DNA from: Chromohalobacter sarecensis
GTDB lineage: Bacteria > Pseudomonadota > Gammaproteobacteria > Pseudomonadales > Halomonadaceae
Direction: 5' to 3'
DNA length: 64,000 nucleotides
NCBI RefSeq assembly: GCF_023061135.1
Contig: NZ_JAKGAN010000003.1
Coordinates: 124,001 to 188,000 of the forward strand
Position numbers and translations under genes: made by a program. Below, piece by piece: positions 57,230 to 64,000 of this stretch. Position 1 is the stretch's first letter, and each line of letters starts with the position of its first letter. A model generated the notes under the pieces. The model ran no database searches, had not been told where the DNA came from, and worked only from the letters and a program-made list of their open reading frames with translations.

Positions 57230-58597
57230 ATGACCAAGGTGCCCGCCGACTATACGTTGATCATCGGGTTAGGCGTCTCCGGCCAGGCGATCGCGCGGCA
57301 TCTGACCCGTCAGGGGGTGCCGTTCATGATCGCCGATACGCGCGAGACGCCCGCCGGCCTGGAGACTTTTCGCGCTGTTTATCCGCACGTCGAGGTGGCG
57401 TGCGGTCCGCTGCAAGCGCTGGATATGCGCCAGGCGCGTGAAATCGTGGTTAGCCCAGGGATTGATTTACGCACGCCAGGGCTTGCCGAGTACGCGAATG
57501 CCGAGGGCGAAGGCCCACCCATAGTCGGCGAAATCGCGCTTTTCGTGCGTGCGTGTCGCGCACCGATCGCCGCCATCACCGGATCCAATGCCAAGTCGAC
57601 GGTAACCACGTTGCTCGGCGAAATGGCGAGAGAAGCGGGGCGACGCGTCGCGGTCGGGGGGAATCTCGGCACACCGGCGCTCGACCTGCTCGCCCAGGTG
57701 CCGGACGCCGAGCTGTTCGTGCTCGAACTCTCCAGTTTCCAGTTGGAAACCACCGCCCGGATGGGTGCCGAGACGGCGGCGTTTCTCAATCTTTGTGAAG
57801 ACCACCTGGATCGCCATGGCGACATGCATGGCTACCGGGCGGCAAAGCAGCGTGTCTTTCGCGGCGCGCGGCATGCCGTCGTCAATGCCGACGATGCCGC
57901 CACATGGCCTGATGCCGAGGTCCACGAAGTGGCACGATTCACTACCGGCTCCCCTGCTGGCGACGATTGGGGCATCGCCGAACATGCAGGGGAATCCTGG
58001 CTCATGCACGGTGACACGCCACTGATGCCGACGCGGGATGTGCGTATGCCGGGGCGGCACAATCATGCCAATGCGCTGGCGGCCCTGGCGATGGGCGCGC
58101 AATTGGAACTGCCGCTGGCGGCGATGTGCCGCGTACTCGAGTATTTTCCTGGCTTGCCGCACCGAGGCGAGTTGGTAGTCGAGCGCGACGGGGTGCGCTG
58201 GATCAACGACTCCAAAGGCACCAATGTGGGCGCGACATTGGCGGCGATTGACGGGGTCGGGCCGGTACTCGAGGGGCGCCTGATCTTGCTGGCGGGGGGT
58301 GACGGCAAGGGCGCCGATTTCACACCACTGGTCGAGCCGCTGAGGCGCTATGCGCGCGAGGTGGTCGTGTTCGGGCGTGATGCTCAGCGTCTCGAGCATG
58401 TCATGTCCGGGCATGTCCCGGTCACCCGTGTTGCCGACCTCGACGCCGCCATGCGACGGGCACAGGCCATTGCGTGTGCCGGCGATGCTGTTCTGCTGTC
58501 GCCCGCGTGCGCAAGCCTCGATCAGTTTCCTCATTACATGGCGCGCGGTGACGCCTTCCGACAGTGGCTGACGCAGGGCGGAGCGACGACATGCTAG
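57230..58597 (+). CDS. murD: UDP-MurNAc-L-alanine:D-glutamate ligase MurD
   Basis: MurD adds D-glutamate to UDP-MurNAc-L-Ala. The 455-aa protein shows the N-terminal Rossmann-like G-L-G-V-S-G-Q-A, ATP loop I-T-G-S-N-A-K-S-T-V-T, L-S-S-F-Q-L-E-T, and N-D-S-K-G-T-N. The loop has Ala where most Mur ligases have Gly (GSNAKST), which is normal in gammaproteobacterial MurD. It overlaps ftsW by seven bases. Confidence 0.97.
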   Translation: MTKVPADYTLIIGLGVSGQAIARHLTRQGVPFMIADTRETPAGLETFRAVYPHVEVACGPLQALDMRQAREIVVSPGIDLRTPGLAEYANAEGEGPPIVGEIALFVRACRAPIAAITGSNAKSTVTTLLGEMAREAGRRVAVGGNLGTPALDLLAQVPDAELFVLELSSFQLETTARMGAETAAFLNLCEDHLDRHGDMHGYRAAKQRVFRGARHAVVNADDAATWPDAEVHEVARFTTGSPAGDDWGIAEHAGESWLMHGDTPLMPTRDVRMPGRHNHANALAALAMGAQLELPLAAMCRVLEYFPGLPHRGELVVERDGVRWINDSKGTNVGATLAAIDGVGPVLEGRLILLAGGDGKGADFTPLVEPLRRYAREVVVFGRDAQRLEHVMSGHVPVTRVADLDAAMRRAQAIACAGDAVLLSPACASLDQFPHYMARGDAFRQWLTQGGATTC

Positions 58598-59775
58598 CGC
58601 GTTGGGAAAAGCGGCTTTCCACCCGAGGACAGGCTACCGATGGGTGGTTGCTGCTGGCGACATTCTCGTTGTTGTTGGTGGGTTGGATAATGGTGACCTC
58701 GGCGTCGTCTGAGATCGCGACCAGTCTTACCGGGAACCCTTATTACTTCAGTATTCGGCATGGCATTTTCGTGCTTTTTTCGGTCTTGCTCGGGCTTGTG
58801 GCGTTGTGTATACCGCTCGAGCGCTGGCGTTCCTGGGGGCCGGGGTTGCTGTTGCTGGGTATCGTGCTGCTTATCGCGGTGCTGCTCATCGGTCACGAAG
58901 TCAATGGCAGCAAGCGGTGGATCCCCTTGGGCTTTGCCAATATCCAGGCCTCGGAAGTTGCCAAGTTTTGCCTGATCGTTTACTTCGCCGACTACTTGCA
59001 ACGCTACCTGCCCGAGGTGCGTCGTGATTGGGGCGCTTTCTTGCGGCCGTTCGTGGTGCTGGGCGTTTACGTGGCGCTGTTGATCTTCGAGCCGGACTAC
59101 GGTGCCGTCGTGGTGATCGGCAGTTGCATGATGGGCATGCTGTTGATGTCGGGTGCGCCGTTGGGACGTTTTGGGCTCGTCATGATCGTGGTAGTAGCCG
59201 CCGGTGGCTTGCTGGCCGTGGCCGAGCCCTATCGTCTGGAGCGCATTACCAGCTTCGCCAACCCCTGGGCCGATCAGTACTCCAGTGGCTATCAGTTGAC
59301 GCAAGCATTGATCGCTTTCGGGCGCGGGCATTGGCTGGGCCTGGGGCTCGGGAACAGTGTCCAGAAGTTGTTTTATCTACCCGAGGCGCATACCGATTTC
59401 GTGTTCGCGGTGCTGGCGGAAGAGCTGGGGCTGATCGGGGCCGTCGGCGTCGTTTGCATGTTCGCTCTGCTCGTCTTTCGTGGTCTCCGTATCGGGCGCA
59501 AGGCCGAGTTGCGTGGCTGGGCCTTCTCCGCTTGCCTGTGTTATGGCATTTCGCTGGTGTTCGGGGCGCAGGCATTCATCAATATCGCCGTCAGCACCGG
59601 CATGCTGCCCACCAAGGGGCTGACGTTGCCGCTCTTGAGTTATGGAGGCTCCAGCCTAGCGGTCAGCTGTGTCATGGTCGCCTTGTTGCTGCGCGTCGAT
59701 GCCGAAATGCGGGCCAAGACACGTGCCACCCAGGCGGCACGCCAAGCCAAGAAGCAAGAAAGAGGAGAGCGCTAG
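58591..59775 (+). CDS. ftsW: Septal peptidoglycan polymerase FtsW
   Basis: FtsW is the SEDS glycosyltransferase that polymerises septal lipid II with FtsI. The 394-aa protein has about ten membrane helices, with the conserved G-S-K-R-W-I-P-L-G, F-E-P-D-Y-G-A-V (the Asp of the SEDS active site) and L-P-L-L-S-Y-G-G-S-S. I chose the ATG at 58591, which has GGAG upstream. A Lys/Arg-rich cytoplasmic tail ends the protein. Confidence 0.97.
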   Translation: MLARWEKRLSTRGQATDGWLLLATFSLLLVGWIMVTSASSEIATSLTGNPYYFSIRHGIFVLFSVLLGLVALCIPLERWRSWGPGLLLLGIVLLIAVLLIGHEVNGSKRWIPLGFANIQASEVAKFCLIVYFADYLQRYLPEVRRDWGAFLRPFVVLGVYVALLIFEPDYGAVVVIGSCMMGMLLMSGAPLGRFGLVMIVVVAAGGLLAVAEPYRLERITSFANPWADQYSSGYQLTQALIAFGRGHWLGLGLGNSVQKLFYLPEAHTDFVFAVLAEELGLIGAVGVVCMFALLVFRGLRIGRKAELRGWAFSACLCYGISLVFGAQAFINIAVSTGMLPTKGLTLPLLSYGGSSLAVSCVMVALLLRVDAEMRAKTRATQAARQAKKQERGER

Positions 59776-60869
59776 TGCCTGACCAGCAAGTGTCCCGTGT
59801 TCTGATCATGGCCGGCGGGACCGGCGGCCATGTGGTGCCTGCGCTATCGCTGGCCAAGGCGCTGCGCGAGCGCGGTGTCGTGGTGGAATGGTTGGGCAGC
59901 CCTCGGGGCATCGAAAACCAATTGGTACCGGCGGCGGATATCCCCCTGCATCGCGTGCAAGTCTCAGGCCTGCGTGGAAACGGTATCGCCGGGTGGCTGT
60001 TGGCCCCATGGCGCCTGGCCAAGGCCGTCTGGCAGGCACGCCAGGTGATCGCCACATTCGACCCGCAACTGGTGATCGGGCTGGGCGGTTTCGCCAGTGG
60101 TCCCGGCGGGCTGGCCGCCTGGTTGATGCGGCGGCGTTTGATCATTCATGAACAAAACGCCGTGGCCGGGATGACCAATCGCTATCTAGCGCGTCTGGCG
60201 GATCGCGTCTATGCCGCGTTTCCAGGTGCGTTCGGCGAACGCCAGGCGGAGGTGGTGGGCAATCCCGTGCGCGGTGACATCGCGACGTTGGGCGAGACCC
60301 CGCGGGATGTCGAGACGCTTGGCGCGCGGCCCTTGCGGTTGCTGGTATTGGGCGGCTCGCTGGGGGCGCAGGCGCTGAATACCCATGTGCCCCGCGCTGT
60401 GGCGCAATTGCCGGCGGCAAGTCGTCCTGCGGTGCGTCATCAAGCAGGGCGCGACAAGGAAGCCGCGACGCAAGCGGAATACGCCGAGGTGGAGGTCAAC
60501 GCTGAGGTCAGCGCCTTCATCGACGATATGGCGGCGGCCTATGACTGGGCGGACCTGATTGTCTGTCGTGCCGGCGCCTTGACGGTTGCCGAACTCGCTG
60601 CAGCGGCCAAGCCCTCGGTATTGGTGCCGTTTCCGCATGCCGTCGACGATCATCAGACACTCAACGCGCGGCAATTGGTCGATGCCGGCGCCGCGCGTTT
60701 GATGCCGCAGGAACAATTGTCGGCGGCGAGCCTCGCCGAGACATTGGCGGCACTTCTCGAACCCGAGACCTTGGCCACCATGGCGATCGCGGCACGCTCC
60801 GAGGCGCGCCTGGAAGCGGTCGAGCGCATGGTGGCAGGGTGCATGGAGGCAAATCTTGACAGCCAATAA
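59775..60869 (+). CDS. murG: UDP-GlcNAc:lipid I N-acetylglucosaminyltransferase MurG
   Basis: MurG adds GlcNAc to lipid I, giving lipid II. The 364-aa protein shows the G-loop [21 protein letters not shown] and the UDP-binding [10 protein letters not shown]. It starts at GTG 59775, which shares its G with the ftsW stop (TAGTG), with GAGGAG about eight bases before. The frame is open far upstream, but that stretch lies inside ftsW and is a shadow. Confidence 0.96.
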   Translation: MPDQQVSRVLIMAGGTGGHVVPALSLAKALRERGVVVEWLGSPRGIENQLVPAADIPLHRVQVSGLRGNGIAGWLLAPWRLAKAVWQARQVIATFDPQLVIGLGGFASGPGGLAAWLMRRRLIIHEQNAVAGMTNRYLARLADRVYAAFPGAFGERQAEVVGNPVRGDIATLGETPRDVETLGARPLRLLVLGGSLGAQALNTHVPRAVAQLPAASRPAVRHQAGRDKEAATQAEYAEVEVNAEVSAFIDDMAAAYDWADLIVCRAGALTVAELAAAAKPSVLVPFPHAVDDHQTLNARQLVDAGAARLMPQEQLSAASLAETLAALLEPETLATMAIAARSEARLEAVERMVAGCMEANLDSQ

Positions 60870-62322
60870 CGTTCCCGGTCCAACTCGCCCGAGCCGCACC
60901 GGGTTGGGTATGCGCCGCATTCATCATATTCATTTCGTGGGCATCGGCGGTGCCGGCATGTGCGGGATCGCCGAAGTGCTGACCAATCAGGGCTATGCGG
61001 TCAGCGGCAGCGACCTGCGTGAGTCGCCTGTCACGCGACATCTTCGCGAGTGCGGCATTCGCGTGTGCATTGGGCACGTCGATGAGCACGCCCAGGGCGC
61101 CGATGTGCTGGTCGTCTCCACGGCGGTCGACACCGAGAACCCGGAGATTCGCTGGGCGCGCGAGCATCGCATTCCCGTCGTCCGGCGTGCGGAGATGCTT
61201 GCCGAATTGATGCGGTTTCGCCATGGCATCGCCGTGGCGGGAACGCATGGCAAGACGACCACCACCAGCCTGACCTCGACCCTGCTCGGTGAGGGAGGGC
61301 TCGACCCGACCTTCGTGATCGGCGGCAAGCTGACCAGTGCCGGCGCCAACGCACGCCTGGGCGAGGGCGATTACCTGGTGGCCGAGGCCGACGAATCGGA
61401 TGCCTCGTTCCTGCACTTGCAACCGATGGTCTCGATCGTCACCAATATCGATGCCGATCACATGGCGACCTACGGGGGCGACTTCACGCGGCTCAAGGAT
61501 ACCTTCCTGGAGTTCTTGCACAATCTGCCCTTCTATGGGTTGGCGGTGCTGTGCCTCGACGATGACAACGTGCGTAGTCTGATTCCGCGCCTCCAGCGTC
61601 AGTTCGTCACCTACGGTTTCGCCGAGGATGCCGATTACCGATTATGCGATTTCGTCCAGCGCGGTGGCGTGGTGCATTTTACCGCCGAGCGCCCGCCGGG
61701 CATGGCACCGCTCGAGATCCAGTTGGGGATGCCGGGGCGCCATAATGCTCTCAATGCGTTGGCGGCGATCGCCGTGGCCAGCGATGCGGGCGTCGATGAC
61801 GCGGCCATCCAGCGTGGTCTGGCACACTTTGCCGGCGTGGGGCGGCGTTTCCAGGTACATGGACAGTTTCCGGCGCCGGCTGCCGATGGCGAGGTCATGT
61901 TGGTCGACGATTACGGCCACCATCCGCGTGAGGTGGAAATGGTCATCGACGCGGTGCGTGCGGGCTGGCCCGAGCGTCGTCTGGTCATGCTGTACCAGCC
62001 GCATCGCTATTCGCGCACGCGTGATCTGTACGAGGATTTCGTGCGTGTGCTTTCGGGCGTGGATACGCTGTTGCTGCTGGATGTCTACAGCGCCGGGGAA
62101 GCCCCCATTCCGGGTGCGGAGGGTCGGACATTGGCCGGCTCGATTCGTCAACGTGGCCAGGTCGATCCGCTGTTCGTCGAAAGCAAGCAGGAGCTGCCGG
62201 CGCTGTTGTCACGCGTGCTGCGCCCCGACGATATTCTGATCACCCAAGGCGCCGGTGATATCGGTGGGATCTCGTTGCGCCTTGCCGGTTGTCGGTTACA
62301 TCTGGATGGAATGGAATTATGA
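60856..62322 (+). CDS. murC: UDP-MurNAc:L-alanine ligase MurC
   Basis: MurC adds L-alanine to UDP-MurNAc. The 488-aa protein has [18 protein letters not shown] loop [19 protein letters not shown] and D-D-Y-G-H-H-P. It starts at TTG 60856: GGAGG (60845-60849) is six bases upstream. The first 14 bases overlap murG, which suggests coupling and reduced initiation; an ATG at 60910 (M-R-R-I-H-H) is an alternative. Confidence 0.95.
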   Translation: MTANNVPGPTRPSRTGLGMRRIHHIHFVGIGGAGMCGIAEVLTNQGYAVSGSDLRESPVTRHLRECGIRVCIGHVDEHAQGADVLVVSTAVDTENPEIRWAREHRIPVVRRAEMLAELMRFRHGIAVAGTHGKTTTTSLTSTLLGEGGLDPTFVIGGKLTSAGANARLGEGDYLVAEADESDASFLHLQPMVSIVTNIDADHMATYGGDFTRLKDTFLEFLHNLPFYGLAVLCLDDDNVRSLIPRLQRQFVTYGFAEDADYRLCDFVQRGGVVHFTAERPPGMAPLEIQLGMPGRHNALNALAAIAVASDAGVDDAAIQRGLAHFAGVGRRFQVHGQFPAPAADGEVMLVDDYGHHPREVEMVIDAVRAGWPERRLVMLYQPHRYSRTRDLYEDFVRVLSGVDTLLLLDVYSAGEAPIPGAEGRTLAGSIRQRGQVDPLFVESKQELPALLSRVLRPDDILITQGAGDIGGISLRLAGCRLHLDGMEL

Positions 62323-63263
62323 ATGACAGCGTGACGAACCAGGACCCAAAGCGCCTGCATCCGGGACGCGTCGTGGTGGTATACGGTGGTCGTTCCGCTG
62401 AACGTGAAGTGTCGTTGCTCAGTGGTCGCGCGATTCTGGCATCGCTCGAGCGTAGCGGTGTGGACGTGCGCGGATTCGATTTCGCCGGCGGTGGGCTGAG
62501 TGGGTTAGAAGCGCTTGCGCCGGAGTGTGTCTTCATCGCCATGCACGGCCGGGACGGCGAGGATGGCTCTTTGCAGGGCGCTCTGGAGCTGCTGGATATC
62601 CCCTATACCGGCAGCGGTGTGCTGGCTTCTGCGTTGGGGATGGATAAGGAACGCACCAAACAGTTCTGGCGTGCCCATGGTCTGCCCACACCGGAAAGCG
62701 TCATGCTGGAAGGGGCGGTGGACTGGGATGCCGTCATCGAGACCCTGGAGCTGCCTTTGATCGTCAAGCCGGTGCATGAAGGCTCGACCCTCGGGATCAG
62801 TATCGTCGGCACACGGGAAGAGTTAATCGCAGCGCATGCCGAAGCGTCGCGCTTCGATAGCGCCATCATGGCCGAACGTTTCGTGCAGGGTGAGGAATAT
62901 ACCGTGTCGCTACTTGGCGACGAGGTCTTGCCGGCGATTCGCGTTGAGGTGCCCAGCGGCTTTTACGATTACCAGGCCAAGTATCATTCCGATACCACGC
63001 GTTATCTACTGCCTTGCGGTCTCGAGGCTGCCGATGAGCGGGCGTTGGGCGAGCTGTGCCGCCGCGCGTTCGAGGTGATCGGCGGTAGCGGCTGGGGACG
63101 TGTCGATGTGATGCGCGATGCGCAGGGACGCTTCTGGCTTCTCGAAGTCAACACGGTGCCGGGCATGACCGATCATAGCCTGGTGCCGCAGGCGGCAGCG
63201 CATGCGGGTCTCGACTTCGACGCGCTGGTGTTGCGAATTCTCGACACCACGACCGGTGAGTGA
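62319..63263 (+). CDS. ddlB: D-alanine:D-alanine ligase
   Basis: Ddl makes the D-Ala-D-Ala dipeptide used by MurF. The 314-aa ATP-grasp protein has [31 protein letters not shown] and E-V-N-T-V-P-G-M-T. The position before ftsQ defines it as the DdlB copy. Its ATG overlaps the murC stop by four bases. Confidence 0.96.
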   Translation: MNDSVTNQDPKRLHPGRVVVVYGGRSAEREVSLLSGRAILASLERSGVDVRGFDFAGGGLSGLEALAPECVFIAMHGRDGEDGSLQGALELLDIPYTGSGVLASALGMDKERTKQFWRAHGLPTPESVMLEGAVDWDAVIETLELPLIVKPVHEGSTLGISIVGTREELIAAHAEASRFDSAIMAERFVQGEEYTVSLLGDEVLPAIRVEVPSGFYDYQAKYHSDTTRYLLPCGLEAADERALGELCRRAFEVIGGSGWGRVDVMRDAQGRFWLLEVNTVPGMTDHSLVPQAAAHAGLDFDALVLRILDTTTGE

Positions 63264-63269
63264 CGCAGA

Positions 63270-63992
63270 ATGAAGGAGTCCGGTTTGCGCGGTGCCTTGT
63301 TAGGCTTGATCTTGTTAGCCGTTTTGCTCGGCGCAGGTGGGCGTACGTTGTGGCTGTGGCTCGACCGGCCCATCGAGCGGGTCTCCATCGGCGGTGATCT
63401 GCACTACGTTTCGGCGGCTTACTTGCAGCGCAATCTCGCGCCCTTGGTCAGCGGTGAGACCTGGCTATCCATCGATCTCGACCAGGTGCGCGACACGGCC
63501 CGCGATATCGACTGGCTGTCGGAGGTGAAAGTCTCGCGAGAATGGCCGGATGCGCTACGCTTCGAGCTTTTCGAGCAAACACCGGTCGCCCGCTGGAACG
63601 ACGACAAGCTACTCAATACGCATGGCGAACCTTTCTCACCGGGGCCAGTCGATGACTTCGATGAACCCTTGCCGGATTTGGCGGGTCCCAAGGGCAGCGG
63701 GCCGGAAGTATTGGCGTACCTGGACTCATTGCTACGCCGTCTTGGGACCTTGGACTTGCGTGTGACGCAATTGCGATTGGAAGACCGTGGCGCTTGGCGT
63801 TTTCAGGTCAATGACAGTGTGTGGGTTATCCTGGGGCGCGCCGATCTCGAGTCTCGTCTGGCGCGTTTTACCGCAGCTTGGCAACGACAACTTGGAACGC
63901 AGGCGTCGCAAATTCGCTACATCGATTTACGCTACCCTAATGGCGTTTCCGTCGCCTGGCATGGACAGACCGAAACAGATGCGACAGAGTAA
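63270..63992 (+). CDS. ftsQ: Cell division protein FtsQ
   Basis: FtsQ is the scaffold of the FtsQLB complex. The 240-aa protein has a short cytoplasmic tail, one membrane helix (about 8-28, A-L-L-G-L-I-L-L-A-V-L-L-G), a POTRA domain (about 36-105, I-E-R-V-S-I-G-G-D-L) and a beta domain with L-F-E-Q-T-P-V-A-R-W-N. Its stop shares one base with the next ATG (TAATG). Confidence 0.96.
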   Translation: MKESGLRGALLGLILLAVLLGAGGRTLWLWLDRPIERVSIGGDLHYVSAAYLQRNLAPLVSGETWLSIDLDQVRDTARDIDWLSEVKVSREWPDALRFELFEQTPVARWNDDKLLNTHGEPFSPGPVDDFDEPLPDLAGPKGSGPEVLAYLDSLLRRLGTLDLRVTQLRLEDRGAWRFQVNDSVWVILGRADLESRLARFTAAWQRQLGTQASQIRYIDLRYPNGVSVAWHGQTETDATE

Positions 63993-64000
63993 TGGCGCAG
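63992..64000 (+). CDS. ftsA: Start of ftsA (only three codons in window)
   Basis: ATG GCG CAG begins on the last base of the ftsQ stop and runs off the window. The call rests only on the invariant ftsQ-ftsA order and the tight overlap. Confidence 0.5.

Noticed and set aside
59028-59774. Long upstream extension of the murG frame
   Set aside because: It lies wholly within ftsW in another frame; the GTG at 59775 with its ribosome site explains murG.

Overview
This 64 kb window is chromosomal DNA from a GC-rich gammaproteobacterium. Gene content and order point to the Halomonadaceae (Chromohalobacter or Halomonas type), with many acidic proteins as expected for a halophile. That placement is inference from synteny and protein character, not from a database match. 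Almost everything is housekeeping; the accessory DNA is at the left end, plus one small kinase gene.

Region 1 (1-6,952) is the broken edge of a type VI secretion (T6SS) locus: the tail of an OmpA-domain protein, hcp, tssA, an unrecognised gene, a PAAR spike-tip gene on the opposite strand, and a vgrG cut off by an IS3-family element at 5,454-6,906. The element has good terminal inverted repeats and a textbook A AAA AAG frameshift site. It has no target-site duplication, and vgrG does not resume beyond it. The IS end abuts the terminator of gatB, so a deletion has probably joined the T6SS locus to the gat operon.

Region 2 (6,953-22,607): gatCAB (amidotransferase) is divergent from mreBCD-maf-rng-yhdP-tldD (cell shape, septum-linked pyrophosphatase, RNase G, envelope lipid transport, TldD protease). 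darP (yjgA) and pmbA (tldE) follow.

Region 3 (22,608-41,528): mgtE, a small WaaP/InaA-like kinase gene of lower GC, then the leftward cluster kdsD-kdsC-lptC-lptA-lptB-rpoN-hpf-ptsN-rapZ-ptsO. It links LPS export and Kdo synthesis with sigma-54 and the nitrogen PTS. Divergent from it are mlaFEDCB-ibaG-murA-hisG-hisD. A near-consensus sigma-54 promoter sits in front of rpoN itself. A degS/algW-type protease, a Nif3-like protein and zapG (yhcB) follow.

Region 4 (41,529-48,669): zapE, rplM-rpsI with a structured leader and strong terminator, sspA-sspB, then leftward lpoA-yraN-diaA-dolP.

Region 5 (48,670-64,000): rsmI, the RNase P RNA gene, then the division and cell wall (dcw) cluster rsmH-ftsL-ftsI-murE-murF-mraY-murD-ftsW-murG-murC-ddlB-ftsQ and the first codons of ftsA. 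Most dcw genes overlap by 1-14 bases, so translational coupling is likely. mraZ is absent from its usual place before rsmH.

I found no tRNA gene, CRISPR array, prophage or obvious defence system. The best leads are the unknown T6SS gene, the IS-bounded T6SS deletion, the sigma-54 element before rpoN, the possible ATT start of mreC, the paired-hairpin repeat after tldD, and the kinase gene with switchable hairpins before mgtE.
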